Assembly (NCBI GenBank): GCA_017560095.1
Contig: JAFYOU010000027.1
Span: 176,718 to 240,717 of the forward strand
Reading direction: 5' to 3'
Origin: Candidatus Gastranaerophilales bacterium
GTDB taxonomy: Bacteria; Cyanobacteriota; Vampirovibrionia; Gastranaerophilales; Gastranaerophilaceae
DNA length: 64,000 bases
Part shown: piece after piece, positions 27,080-35,993 of the stretch
Layout: each line of letters starts with the position of its first letter
Position numbering within the stretch: the stretch's first letter is position 1
Notes under the pieces: model-generated
What the model saw: only the letters and a program-made list of their open reading frames with translations
What the model was told of the DNA's origin: nothing
The model's database searches: none
Program-made: the position numbers and the translations under genes

Positions 27080-27781
27080 ATGTATAAATATATAAAAACA
27101 AATTTTGCATTTTTATTGCTACTTTTATTATTTTTATTGACTTTAAACATGAAAAGTATTGCATTTGATTACAATTCAATAGAAGAAAAAAATATAATTG
27201 AAATATACGAAAAAACATTACCATCAATTGTATCAATAGAAGCAGAAATTGACAGAGGTACATCTGGTGGAACAGGATGTGTAATATCAAAAAATGGAAT
27301 CATTTTAACCAGCTCTCACGTAATAGAAAACGCAAGAAACATTGAAGTTATTACGCATAGCGGAAAAACATACACTGCAATAATTTTAGCAATTTTAAAA
27401 AATAAAAATGATTTAGCATTAATTAAAATTAATACAAATGAAAACTTGCCATTGGCAAAATTTGGAAACTCTGACAATATAAAAGTAGGTCAAAGAGTAC
27501 TAACAATTGGATGCCCTTTTGGATTTAAAGATACACTGACAACCGGAATAGTCTCAAGAATCGATTATGAAAGAAATAAAATTCAAACAGATGCAGCAAT
27601 AAATCCTGGGTGTTCTGGCGGGCCATTATTAAATTTAAAGGGAGAAATAATAGGAATTAATCAGTCAATATACAATCCTGATAATAATCGCTCAAATATA
27701 GGAATAGGCTTTGCGCTTCCTATCAATTATGCTCTTGATTTTATCCAAAAAGCAAATAAAAAATTATCAACACTAAAATGA
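27080..27781 (+). CDS. Secreted trypsin-like serine protease (HtrA-type core, no PDZ)
   Basis: The 233-residue protein starts with an uncleaved-anchor-like or signal helix (FAFLLLLLLFLLTL). The catalytic triad is His in LTSSHVIEN (near 75), Asp in KNDLALIKI (near 112) and Ser in NPGCSGGPL (near 177), with Cys in place of the usual Asn two residues before the Ser. There is no PDZ domain, unlike DegP. It should act at the membrane or outside it. An AAAGG site sits before the ATG. The last 9 nt overlap mnmA tail to tail. Confidence 0.85.
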   Translation: MYKYIKTNFAFLLLLLLFLLTLNMKSIAFDYNSIEEKNIIEIYEKTLPSIVSIEAEIDRGTSGGTGCVISKNGIILTSSHVIENARNIEVITHSGKTYTAIILAILKNKNDLALIKINTNENLPLAKFGNSDNIKVGQRVLTIGCPFGFKDTLTTGIVSRIDYERNKIQTDAAINPGCSGGPLLNLKGEIIGINQSIYNPDNNRSNIGIGFALPINYALDFIQKANKKLSTLK

Positions 27782-28834
27782 AGAAATTATTGTACCGCCA
27801 CCCAAAACGACATCTTCTTGATATAAAACAACTGCTTGAGATGGTGCAATTGAACTAATTTTATCCAAAAATTCAATTTTAACCTCGTTCATATCTGGAT
27901 AAACAACAACATCAACAGGAAGCGAGGCAGAGCGAATTTTTGCTTGAGCCTTAAACGCTTTTGTTGGATTATTCAATGCAACCCAATTAAAATCACGCGC
28001 AATAAGTCCTTTGCAATAAGTATCATTTTTAACACCAATAATAACAGAATTATCCGTTTGATTAATTTCTAAAACATATAATGGCTCACTATAAGCAATC
28101 TTTAAGCCCTTTCTTTGTCCTATTGTATAATTCCAAATCCCATCGTGATACCCTAAAACATTTCCGTACTTATCTTTCAATTCACCCTTTATTGGTGCAA
28201 CATCAAACAATTCAGAATAATCACCCTTATAAAAATCTTGACTATCTTGTTTTTGCGCAACAGGTATATTGTTTATAATTGCATATTGTCTTACTTCTTC
28301 TTTTTGCATTGAACCAAGCGGAAACAAAATATTGCTCAATTCTTTCTGGGACAATTTGTATAAAAAATAAGTTTGATCTTTTTTAGGATTAATGCCTTTT
28401 TTTAACTCCCAACGACCCGTATTGGAATTAAATTCATTTCTTGCATAATGCCCTGTAGCAAATTTATCAAATTGAATACCTAATTTTTGAATAGCCTTAG
28501 GAAAAGCACCAAATTTAATTAACTTGTTGCACATCACGCAAGGGTTCGGGGTTAATCCTGACAAATATTGATTTTTAAATTCACTAAATACAACATTATC
28601 AAACTCGGATGCCAAATCAACAGTTACAAATTCACAACCAACATGATTACAATTTGCTAGCGCATCATTTTCTTCCTTAACCTTGTCAGTACCATAACAG
28701 GAATTAGCAATAGACTTTATATCTCCGCTATAAATTTTCATCATGGCGCCAACAACGCTGTGCCCTTGAGATTTTAATATATGTAAAGCAACCGCTGAAT
28801 CAACGCCGCCCGATACGCCAACTAAAATTTTCAT
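27773..28834 (-). CDS. mnmA: tRNA 2-thiouridylase MnmA
   Basis: MnmA thiolates U34 of tRNA-Lys, -Glu and -Gln (a tRNA-Gln UUG is present in this window). The PP-loop is ILVGVSGGVDSAVALHIL at the start. The catalytic cysteines sit in PNPCVMCNKLIKFG (near 105) and near DSQDFY/CxxC-type context, and QKQDSQDFYKG with TIGQRKGL are diagnostic. I chose the ATG at 28834; the longer reading begins with TTG two codons upstream and has no better ribosome site. Confidence 0.94.
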   Translation of the reverse strand: MKILVGVSGGVDSAVALHILKSQGHSVVGAMMKIYSGDIKSIANSCYGTDKVKEENDALANCNHVGCEFVTVDLASEFDNVVFSEFKNQYLSGLTPNPCVMCNKLIKFGAFPKAIQKLGIQFDKFATGHYARNEFNSNTGRWELKKGINPKKDQTYFLYKLSQKELSNILFPLGSMQKEEVRQYAIINNIPVAQKQDSQDFYKGDYSELFDVAPIKGELKDKYGNVLGYHDGIWNYTIGQRKGLKIAYSEPLYVLEINQTDNSVIIGVKNDTYCKGLIARDFNWVALNNPTKAFKAQAKIRSASLPVDVVVYPDMNEVKIEFLDKISSIAPSQAVVLYQEDVVLGGGTIISSF

Positions 28835-28875
28835 AAACAAATGATAGCATAAATTAACAAATCAAAACAAACCCC

Positions 28876-28903
28876 TTGATTTTTTTTGTTGAGCAGATAT
28901 TAT
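28876..28903 (+). promoter_or_regulatory. Promoter of rpmB
   Basis: TTGATT, 16-bp spacer, TATTAT. The transcript would carry a short leader with AAAGGA before the rpmB ATG. Confidence 0.5.
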
Positions 28904-28936
28904 TAAAATAACAAATACTTATGAAAGGATGTAGAA

Positions 28937-29128
28937 ATGTCAGTATATTGCGAAATCTGTGGAAAAGGTTCACTAAAAGCAGCTAAGATTTCGTTCTCTC
29001 ATAAACAACATGTACACAGACAATTGCCAAACTTGCAATCAGTAAAAGTTAGATTAGCAAACGGCACAGTTAAAAGAATGTCTGTTTGCACATCTTGTAT
29101 CAGAGCAGGGAAATTTACTAAAGCGTAA
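28937..29128 (+). CDS. rpmB: 50S ribosomal protein L28
   Basis: The 63-residue protein shows the four-cysteine zinc form of L28 (CEICGKG at the start, VCTSCIRAGK at the end) with the conserved HRQLPNLQSVKV strand. AAAGGA lies 8 nt before the ATG. It is a single-gene unit between its own promoter and terminator. Confidence 0.96.
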   Translation: MSVYCEICGKGSLKAAKISFSHKQHVHRQLPNLQSVKVRLANGTVKRMSVCTSCIRAGKFTKA

Positions 29129-29154
29129 GTGAAGCTTTTAATAAAACAAAATTA

Positions 29155-29202
29155 AAGACGGTTGAGATTATTAATTTGCATAAATTTAATCTGACCGTCT
29201 TA
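29155..29202 (+). terminator. Long hairpin terminator after rpmB
   Basis: AAGACGGT plus GAGATTA pair with TAATCT and ACCGTCTT (one bulge), with an AT-rich loop and a short T-rich end. It separates rpmB from the glycosyltransferase gene. Confidence 0.75.
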
Positions 29203-29221
29203 AATTTTACGGAGTATAAAT

Positions 29222-30406
29222 TTGAAAATAGGCATTTATTTAGGGGACATCAAAAAACCAAATTCAGTAGGAGATTTAACATTTGAACTTTCATTTGTTG
29301 AAGAACTGCTAAAACAAGATACGGCTCACGAGTTTGTCTTTTATTATTTTGGACAAAAACAAGACTTCAAAGAACAAGAAAATGCACGTTTTGTCAATTT
29401 AAAATACTACAAAAAACCCCAATTAGGGCTTAATCCGATTTCGATAAAATTCTATAAAACCCCTTATCGTTCGCTAAATCATCGCTTAAAAAAAGATAAC
29501 ATCAATGCGGTATTCTTTTTAACTCCATATCTTCACGAGCATATAGAAATACCGTATTTTGCAGCAATTAGAGATGTTGCACACAGAATCTTGCCACACT
29601 TTCCAGAATTTAGTACAAATTCCGTTTTTGAACGAATGGATAAAAAATTAAATTTATTTTTAACAGGTGCGACAAGAATTCTAACTTGCAATCATGTGGT
29701 AAAAAATGACATCATAGCTCTTTACGATGTCATAGACGAAAACACCGAAGTCATAAATCTTCCTTATCCGAATTGGATTGAAAAAACAAAAGAAGATAAA
29801 AACTTTTTAAAATGGAATGATTTATCCAAAAACAATTACATATATTACCCAGCCCAGTTTTGGAGCCACAAAAATCATATACGCCTAATTTTAGCAGCGC
29901 AAATAATGAAAGAGCAAAATATTAATCTAAAAGTTGTTTTCTCTGGACTTGATAGAGGGAATAAAAAATACTTAATTAATCAAGTTGAAAAACTAGATTT
30001 ACAAGAAAAAGTTATTTTTTTAGATTATGTTAATCAAAAACAAATGGCTTCATTATATAAAAATGCATACGCATTAGTGTATCCAAGCTTGGCTGGCCCA
30101 GACACCATTTCAGCCTTAGAAGCGTTATATTTTAATTGTCCAGTTTTGATTTCAAATCACTTAGGATATACTCAACAACTAAAAAAAGCAGCTTTATATT
30201 TTAACCCCTTGGATGAAATGGACATAGTAGCTAAAATACAAAATTTAAATGATTTAGCAATAAAAGATGATTTAATAAACAAGGGCCAAGCAATAATAAA
30301 AGAAAACACAATGCAAAAATATATAGATAAGTTTTTAAATATAATGGATAGTTTTTACTTAACAAGACAATGTTGGTCATTAGAAGAAAGTTATTTAAAT
30401 AAATGA
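29222..30406 (+). CDS. GT-B glycosyltransferase (group 1 / GT4-like)
   Basis: The 394-residue protein has the two-domain GT-B layout. The N-terminal half begins MKIGIYLGDIKKPNSVGDLT, and the C-terminal half has YYPAQFWSHKNHIRLILAAQ, the FLDYVNQKQMASLYKNAYALVYPS stretch and GPDTISALEALYFNCPVL, the GPD..EA motif of GT4 enzymes. It should transfer a sugar to a cell-surface glycan. It starts at TTG with GGAG at good spacing upstream. The next gene overlaps by 4 nt, which implies coupling. Confidence 0.86.
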   Translation: MKIGIYLGDIKKPNSVGDLTFELSFVEELLKQDTAHEFVFYYFGQKQDFKEQENARFVNLKYYKKPQLGLNPISIKFYKTPYRSLNHRLKKDNINAVFFLTPYLHEHIEIPYFAAIRDVAHRILPHFPEFSTNSVFERMDKKLNLFLTGATRILTCNHVVKNDIIALYDVIDENTEVINLPYPNWIEKTKEDKNFLKWNDLSKNNYIYYPAQFWSHKNHIRLILAAQIMKEQNINLKVVFSGLDRGNKKYLINQVEKLDLQEKVIFLDYVNQKQMASLYKNAYALVYPSLAGPDTISALEALYFNCPVLISNHLGYTQQLKKAALYFNPLDEMDIVAKIQNLNDLAIKDDLINKGQAIIKENTMQKYIDKFLNIMDSFYLTRQCWSLEESYLNK

Positions 30407-31644
30407 ATATAATCGGCTTATTTTTTTTAATCGGGATAGTGTTAGTATTAGTTATTTTGCTTTCAATATTAATAATTAATTATGAAAAAAGAAACAAGAT
30501 TAAATCAATAAAAACATTACAAGATATATTGGATGAAGCTTGTTTTTATCCAACGGAAATACATTTTGTTAATAAAAAATTATCAATTGCACTTAACAAA
30601 AGTAAAACAAAAATTGCGATAATTAAAAATTTTAATCCTAACAACCCAAGATATTATGTATACCAAGAAATAGCACTGTCTTTTATCGAAAAAATTGAAA
30701 AAAATATTTCAGGAAAAATTTATTACTTAAAAAAAGGTGAAATAAATAGTTTAAACATATACCCATTAAACAAAGAAATAGTTGACTTTTTGCACAATAT
30801 TTTTGAATTATCACTAATAAAAAGAATTGAAAACAAATTTCCCGAATGCAAGTTTACAAGCTATAGTTCAAGCGATTGGGAATGCAATTATTTTTGGGCT
30901 TATTCAAAATATAATTCTACGTTTGCATATTTAAAATTAAACCCAAAAAATCAATACGGGAAAATAAATCTTAGAAAAGAACATTTTACAATAGATACAA
31001 AATTTAATTATTTTGAAGCGCCAATTTTTGGAATTGCACAGCAATTGTTCACATATAACAACTATTTTTTAAAGAATATTTACGAAGACTTATTAAAATT
31101 AATAAAAGAAAAATATAGCCAAATAGCTCATAATTCAATTTATTTTGATAATTATAGCAACACTACATATCTGACAAACGGTACAAATTCACTTCAATCT
31201 ATAATAATAGATAAAATAGATAAAGTAGATTATAGAGATAATAGAATCTTGTTTAAACTATATAATGAGCATCGCACAATCAATTACATAGCAAATCAAG
31301 AACAAATTTCGGAATTTGAAAATTTTGTTATAGATCACAACCTTAAAAAAATCGCCCAAGGATTTAACAACAAAACTGACAAACTAATCAATACAACCCC
31401 TTACACAAAATTAATAATTGATTTTAGCAGAGACAGAGTAATTTATTGCGCCAATTTAAACAGATTTTCAAGTTTCAATTATATAACAATACCTTTTATA
31501 GAAATAGAAAAAATTAATATTGAAAAATCAGGTATAAAATATTTTTTAAGAATTAACACCAAAAACAAAGAAATTGTCGATATCACTTGTGACAAAAAAG
31601 AAGTTGCGCAATACATAGAAGTGCAACTATCCAAAATTATATAA
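30403..31644 (+). CDS. Hypothetical membrane-anchored protein, 413 aa
   Basis: One N-terminal transmembrane helix (IIGLFFLIGIVLVLVILLSILII) is followed by about 385 hydrophilic residues rich in K, N, I and Y and low in alanine. I recognise no domain. Two segments in the last third (residues 280-340 and 360-413) look like short beta repeats (YTKLIIDFSRDRV, IEKINIEKSGIKYFLRI). The base composition is more AT-rich than that of its neighbours. The ATGA overlap with the glycosyltransferase suggests joint translation and a possible link to glycan assembly. Confidence 0.7.
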   Translation: MNIIGLFFLIGIVLVLVILLSILIINYEKRNKIKSIKTLQDILDEACFYPTEIHFVNKKLSIALNKSKTKIAIIKNFNPNNPRYYVYQEIALSFIEKIEKNISGKIYYLKKGEINSLNIYPLNKEIVDFLHNIFELSLIKRIENKFPECKFTSYSSSDWECNYFWAYSKYNSTFAYLKLNPKNQYGKINLRKEHFTIDTKFNYFEAPIFGIAQQLFTYNNYFLKNIYEDLLKLIKEKYSQIAHNSIYFDNYSNTTYLTNGTNSLQSIIIDKIDKVDYRDNRILFKLYNEHRTINYIANQEQISEFENFVIDHNLKKIAQGFNNKTDKLINTTPYTKLIIDFSRDRVIYCANLNRFSSFNYITIPFIEIEKINIEKSGIKYFLRINTKNKEIVDITCDKKEVAQYIEVQLSKII

Positions 31645-31664
31645 TCTAATAAATAAATTCATAA

Positions 31665-32375
31665 TTAATTAGCTTTTGTTGAAAATTTACCAAGCCATTC
31701 TTGCACACGAGGACTATTGACAATTCTTCCATCGTATCGAAGGGCTATCCAAAAAGGGTCTTCTCCATAATCAAAACCGTCTATATCTATACAATGAAAT
31801 TCATATTGTAAAGAATTACCAAATTCATCCACGCAATATTCTGAAAATGGCACACCATGTGTTTCGGAATTAAAATTTTGCGGAGCATAATAATATAGAA
31901 CATTATTTATATCTTTCACATAAGAAATATTAGACTTATTTGGAGGGTTACAAAAAGCCTCGGCATGGTGTGTCTCCCCGGGATTCCAAGTAACTGAGCC
32001 ACCTGGACAATCTACTCGTTGCCCTTCAAAAGTAGGCAAGGCTGAAACAAGAGCTGAGCCATTTTTTTTGCAACTTTTTTCTTTTAAATGAATAAAATTG
32101 CTAAAAGATTCACAAAAATAAGCACTATCAATTTCATGAGTATAATCAATCAATTCTCCGTTTGATTTTACCCTCATATCACCATTCAAATAATATTTAT
32201 CAGAATTAATAAGTTCTTGAAGAGCAGTTATATAAGTATCATATGCTCTTTTGAATTTAACAAGATTTTTATCAGGTGTACTATTAAAAGCAACAGGAAG
32301 TAAAATTGTAGCTAATACGCCAATCAAAACAAGAACTATTGTAACCTCAACAAGAGTAAATGCTGTTTTTTTCAT
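31665..32375 (-). CDS. Type IV pilin / pseudopilin-like protein
   Basis: Prepilin leader MKKTAFTLVEVTIVLVLIGVLATILLPVAF: cleavage between A and F, with E at +5 and a long hydrophobic helix. The remaining 200 residues are an exported head with six or more cysteines (CESF, CPGGSV, FCNPP, YCVDEF, FHCIDIDG) and a WIALRYDGRI end, as in pseudopilin heads of this group. GGATAAG before the ATG may be the ribosome site. It stands alone, not in a pil cluster. Confidence 0.82.
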   Translation of the reverse strand: MKKTAFTLVEVTIVLVLIGVLATILLPVAFNSTPDKNLVKFKRAYDTYITALQELINSDKYYLNGDMRVKSNGELIDYTHEIDSAYFCESFSNFIHLKEKSCKKNGSALVSALPTFEGQRVDCPGGSVTWNPGETHHAEAFCNPPNKSNISYVKDINNVLYYYAPQNFNSETHGVPFSEYCVDEFGNSLQYEFHCIDIDGFDYGEDPFWIALRYDGRIVNSPRVQEWLGKFSTKAN

Positions 32376-32448
32376 TCCAACTTATCCCATAAAACCATCT
32401 AAAATCAGTTTATAATATAAACGCAAACTCTTCAAGACAAGGCAATAA

Positions 32449-32919
32449 TTATAGTTTAAAACTAGTTTTAATTTCATTTAAAAGCGCTTCGCACCCTTCG
32501 CATATATCTTCATAAGTTTTATCAAAATTTCCACTATACCAAGGATCTTCAATGTTTCTTGGATTCATTGTAAAATCTAAAAGTCTTTTTATTTTATTAT
32601 CAGTATCATCACCAATAATTCTTTTAATATCGATAATATTTTCACTATCCATCGCAATAATAAGATCATAATAATGATAATCATATGCACACATTTGTCT
32701 TGAATAATGTTCATTAAACGAAATTCCATTACGCCTCAAAACTTCTTTAGTTCCTCGATGAATTCCAGCACCACAAGATTCATTATAACCTTCAGTTCCG
32801 GCTGAATCTATTTCAAATTTGCTTTCAAGGCAATTTTCTTTTACCAAATTTTCAAAAATAATCTGTGCCATAGGAGAGCGACAAATATTACCTAAACATA
32901 CAAACAAAACTTTAATCAT
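32449..32919 (-). CDS. Low-molecular-weight protein-tyrosine phosphatase
   Basis: The 156-residue protein has the P-loop VCLGNICRSPMAQ (catalytic Cys and Arg, C-x5-R-S) right after the start and the general-acid Asp in EDPWYSGNF (near 120). LMW-PTPs often control exopolysaccharide kinases. A TATAAT ends 7 nt before the ATG, so the mRNA is probably nearly leaderless. A 29-bp exact piece of this gene (32736-32764) recurs at 34951-34979. Confidence 0.92.
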   Translation of the reverse strand: MIKVLFVCLGNICRSPMAQIIFENLVKENCLESKFEIDSAGTEGYNESCGAGIHRGTKEVLRRNGISFNEHYSRQMCAYDYHYYDLIIAMDSENIIDIKRIIGDDTDNKIKRLLDFTMNPRNIEDPWYSGNFDKTYEDICEGCEALLNEIKTSFKL

Positions 32920-32954
32920 AATACCAATTATAACACTCTAAACAAAAAAAGAAC

Positions 32955-33104
32955 CACTTTTTGATGTTCTTATTATTAACGCTTTCAAATGGCAAAATAA
33001 AAGTCAATAAAATTAAAACGACAATTATAGGAATAAATAAAAACCTTAGACTAAAATGTGATTAGGCAAATAATAATCAATATGGCATCAGCAACAAATA
33101 ACAA
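32955..33104. repeat. Imperfect 150-bp direct repeat, copy A
   Basis: This stretch, upstream of the phosphatase gene, matches 34981-35131 at more than 90 percent of positions by eye, including long shared blocks such as GGAATAAATAAAAACCTTAG. It has no open frame beyond a 9-codon ATG frame. Together with the 29-bp phosphatase fragment it shows a duplicated segment (32736-33104) whose second copy has lost about 190 bp. Confidence 0.88.
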
Positions 33105-33155
33105 ACCGTAAATACACCCTTTATAGAGTAGATTTTAAACAGTCGAGGCGCAAAA

Positions 33156-33459
33156 ATACACATGAATCACCTGATTCATGGGTATTATTAACTGTTAGTA
33201 GTGATTCAATGGATTGTCCTACTAGCCCAATAAAGATTGTGGGGTTATTTTAGTTGATAAAAACATCACAGACTTTAAAAATGTTGGTATTTATGCGATA
33301 GCATTAGATGATGCCTTGCATGTAAAAAGATTGCAAATATTGCCGGGAAAAAAATTAAAAGTTAAAAGTGATAATTTAAATTATAATCCATTTAAAGTTT
33401 CACTAGAAACAGATAACTTCCATATCGTTAGTAAAGTTGTTTGGGCGGATGACTATTAG
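33156..33459 (+). pseudogene. Relic of an S24/LexA-like repressor (C-terminal peptidase part)
   Basis: Two overlapping frames read together as the end of a phage-type CI/LexA repressor. The first gives SPDSWVLLTVSSDSMDCPTS with the catalytic Ser in DSM. After a shift near 33230-33240 the second gives CGVILVDKNI, GIYAIALDDALHVKRLQ with the catalytic Lys, PGKKLKVKSDN and the VVWADDY end. No start codon or DNA-binding domain remains. The domain was recognised by eye from this order of motifs. It is a broken phage or mobile-element gene. Confidence 0.72.
33161..33180. repeat. 20-bp palindrome inside the repressor relic
   Basis: CATGAATCA-CC-TGATTCATG: two 9-bp arms around CC. It may be chance in the decayed coding sequence, or an old operator or inverted repeat. 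Confidence 0.6.
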
Positions 33460-33486
33460 AATGTATTAAATAATTGGGGTGGCAGA

Positions 33487-33600
33487 ATGAGTGAATTTTT
33501 TAATCGAACAAAATGTTTATTCCTTTTGTTATTTTGGCTTGCCCAAGCAATTCTAATGTATATATTTAGAATTAAAAAACAACCAATTGGTAAAATATAG
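33487..33600 (+). CDS. Small membrane peptide, 37 aa (putative)
   Basis: An ATG with GGGGTGG about 5 nt upstream leads a short frame: MSEFFNRTKC, one hydrophobic helix (LFLLLFWLAQAILMYIF) and a basic tail RIKKQPIGKI. This is a typical small one-pass membrane protein. It follows the repressor relic by 27 nt and could belong to the same decayed mobile unit. There is no known family. Confidence 0.45.
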   Translation: MSEFFNRTKCLFLLLFWLAQAILMYIFRIKKQPIGKI

Positions 33601-33694
33601 CAATAATACGTAAACTTTTGTTAACAAAGTATGTAATTTAGTCATTTTTTAATATTCATCTTCTTTATCAAAATACAGATAAAGGAGAATAGGT

Positions 33695-34777
33695 ATGTTG
33701 AATATTAGCCCAATTAATTTTACAAAAATCACTAATAATTTTGCAAGAGCAAATCAACCAATCAATCAAGGCTTAACACGAGACGTTTTTGTAAAAAGTA
33801 CAAACAATGTTAGTTTTAAAGGAAATGAAATAAAAGCAGATAAAAGTGATTTCCAAAAATGGGCTGAAGAAACAGATTTTGTACAAACTCAATTATTAGA
33901 TATTATTACTAACAAAGAAAATGAAATTGGTTCTGGTTTTATACATACTGCATTTTCAATTCCTGGTAACGACGATTACATTTTAAGAATTAGTACAAGA
34001 TCTTTAGAATGGACTTTATGTGAAGAAAATATTGGAATTGCTGAATTAAATGTCGTTGATGGCAATGATGACATTAATGTTGGTCAAGAAGTTGCCACTA
34101 TTACAATTCCAGATAAAGATGCAAGACCAGAAGAATATTCTTGGAAAAATACTAAAATTGAAGTTTTAAGAAGACAACACGGAGAATCAATTGGCGTACA
34201 ACCACCTGAAACTTTAGTAGAAGGAGAATGGAGCACTCATACAAAACCGGGTGTTGAACCATATGAAGCACCGTCTAGAAAAGAAAAATATGCAAGAACC
34301 ATTCGTAAAGTTGCAGAATTACCTGTAGAATCATATGAAAAATTAATTGAAACTTTCAAAAAAGCTTCAGAAACTGGTTACGATTTTGACTACTTAAATT
34401 CAAATAACTTATTAGTTGATACAGAAGAAGGTGCTATTAATCTAATTGATATGGAAAAAGGTCATGATCCAGTAAAACCAAACTACTTAAACTTATTATA
34501 TGCACTTACAAATGTAGCATACTATGGAACTTATACTGCAGATTGGTGTAAAGACCCTATTCCTGAAGACAAACGAGAAGGTGCAAAACAAGACACAGTA
34601 ACTATAATTAATAAATTTATGAGTGCTATGAAGAATAAAGGCGAAAAATTAAACAGAAATGATGTTTCTTTCCAAGCACAAATATACTTATTAAATAGTT
34701 TACCAATGACGTATGCTTGTGGTGGTGATAGTGGATTTTGGCAAAAAGCTAATGAAATGGGTATTTTAGAACAATAA
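33695..34777 (+). CDS. Kinase-fold-like protein with SFKG-tagged N-terminus
   Basis: A 360-residue protein with AAAGGAG before the ATG. Residues 1-45 are a low-complexity N/T/Q-rich tail ending NVSFKGNE (SFKG at 40-43). Further on, YILRIS near 95-100 looks like the ATP-lysine strand (with Arg) and SNNLLVDTEEGAINLIDMEKG near 235-250 looks like the catalytic-loop N and metal-binding D of aminoglycoside-phosphotransferase-like kinases. The protein from 49305 has the same arrangement. The catalytic Asp usually before the N is not obvious. Its role is unknown, perhaps a phosphotransferase effector. It lies between the two repeat copies. Confidence 0.6.
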   Translation: MLNISPINFTKITNNFARANQPINQGLTRDVFVKSTNNVSFKGNEIKADKSDFQKWAEETDFVQTQLLDIITNKENEIGSGFIHTAFSIPGNDDYILRISTRSLEWTLCEENIGIAELNVVDGNDDINVGQEVATITIPDKDARPEEYSWKNTKIEVLRRQHGESIGVQPPETLVEGEWSTHTKPGVEPYEAPSRKEKYARTIRKVAELPVESYEKLIETFKKASETGYDFDYLNSNNLLVDTEEGAINLIDMEKGHDPVKPNYLNLLYALTNVAYYGTYTADWCKDPIPEDKREGAKQDTVTIINKFMSAMKNKGEKLNRNDVSFQAQIYLLNSLPMTYACGGDSGFWQKANEMGILEQ

Positions 34778-34778
34778 C

Positions 34779-34805
34779 AAAAAGGCTAGAATTTCTAGCT
34801 TTTTT
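34779..34805 (+). terminator. Rho-independent terminator after the SFKG protein
   Basis: GCTAG / CTAGC stem, extended by A/T pairs, with a 5-nt loop and TTTTTT. It begins directly after the stop codon. Confidence 0.8.
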
Positions 34806-34950
34806 GTTTTATACATTATCACTACTATGCTCGGGCAAAGAAGCAGAATATTCTGCAAAAATTCTTGAAATGTCTGAACCTTTAACAACAATCTCAAGAA
34901 TCAATTAAGCATTAATTATAATTTTATCGGTGTATTCTAATTCATCAGTA

Positions 34951-35131
34951 TCAAAACTTCTTTAGTTCCTCGATGAATTACAACTTTTTGAGGTTCTTAT
35001 TATTAACGCTTTTAAATGGGAAAATAAAAGACAATAAATTTAAAACAACAGTTATAGGAATAAATAAAAACCTTAGACTAAAATGTGATTAGGCAAATAA
35101 TAATTAATATGGCATCAGCAACAAATAACAA
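34951..35131. repeat. Imperfect direct repeat, copy B, with phosphatase fragment
   Basis: The first 29 bp are identical to an internal piece of the tyrosine phosphatase gene (32736-32764). The rest matches 32955-33104. The interval 34806-34950 before it holds no gene I can support, only a short frame reading SGKEAEYSAKILEMSEP without a start. The duplicate ends just before the AlkD-like gene's promoter. Confidence 0.88.
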
Positions 35132-35159
35132 AAATTTAATTGATTTACTGAATTTTTAG

Positions 35160-35165
35160 TATAAT
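35160..35165 (+). promoter_or_regulatory. -10 element of a probable leaderless mRNA (AlkD-like)
   Basis: A perfect TATAAT ends 6 nt before the ATG at 35172. There is no ribosome site. A TTGATT lies only 14 bp upstream, so the -35 is poor. Confidence 0.45.
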
Positions 35166-35171
35166 CAGATC

Positions 35172-35831
35172 ATGGAATTAACTAAAATCAAAAAAGAATT
35201 AAACGAAATCAAACGAACAAAATTTGGAATATCTATTCCTGAATTAAGAAAATTTGCAAAAACTATCGCAAAAGATAACTATAAAGAATTTATAGAAAAA
35301 AATGATTATTCAACATATGAACTTAAACTTTTACACGCATTTCTTATTGGTTATATAAAAGACGATATAAATACATTACTCAAGTATTTTGAAAATTTTA
35401 TTCCATATGTTGATGATTGGGCAATTAATGACTCTTTATGTCAAAATTTTAAAATAGCAAGAAAATATCAAGAAATTGTATGGGATTTTTTAATGCAGTA
35501 TAAAAATTCTAAAAAAGAATTTGAAAGCAGAATTGTCTCGGTTATTTTATTATCACATTATCTTAATGATGAATATATAGATAAAGTTTTTAAAGTTTTA
35601 GACTCCCTAAACACAGATAATTATTATTCACAAATGGGTGTAGCTTGGGCATTTGCAACAATTATGGGGAAATACCCACAAAAATGTTTAAATTATATAA
35701 AATCATCAAAATGCAAACTTGATAAAATAACCTACAACAAAACTCTTCAAAAAATTCGAGAATCGCTCAAAATATCCAATGAAACAAAAATGTTAATAAA
35801 GACTTATATTAAAAAACAAAATAAACAATAA
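35172..35831 (+). CDS. AlkD-like DNA alkylation repair protein
   Basis: The 219-residue, all-helical protein has the AlkD/DUF HEAT-like repeat pattern: FGISIPELRKFAKTIAKDNY at the start, YVDDWAINDSLCQNF (the conserved W-D region) near 90, and GVAWAFATIMGKYPQ near 160. Members excise alkylated bases (N3-methyladenine type). The length matches small stand-alone members. It directly follows a duplicated segment, so it may be recently acquired. Confidence 0.85.
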   Translation: MELTKIKKELNEIKRTKFGISIPELRKFAKTIAKDNYKEFIEKNDYSTYELKLLHAFLIGYIKDDINTLLKYFENFIPYVDDWAINDSLCQNFKIARKYQEIVWDFLMQYKNSKKEFESRIVSVILLSHYLNDEYIDKVFKVLDSLNTDNYYSQMGVAWAFATIMGKYPQKCLNYIKSSKCKLDKITYNKTLQKIRESLKISNETKMLIKTYIKKQNKQ

Positions 35832-35993
35832 TAAATAAAATAAATTTCAAACGCAAATATAAAACAAACACACTTTCAGCAGAGAGTATTGCCTAGTATA
35901 AATTTCTTTAAAATTATCTTGTCGTTCCGACATGCAAAATATATGAGCAATTTTTTTTGATAAAAATACTTTAAATCAATATGGAGACTTAAA

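Noticed and set aside
34811-34907. Short frame reading SGKEAEYSAKILEMSEPLTT
   Set aside because: No start codon or ribosome site, and it lies in decayed DNA next to the repeat; kept only as a possible remnant.
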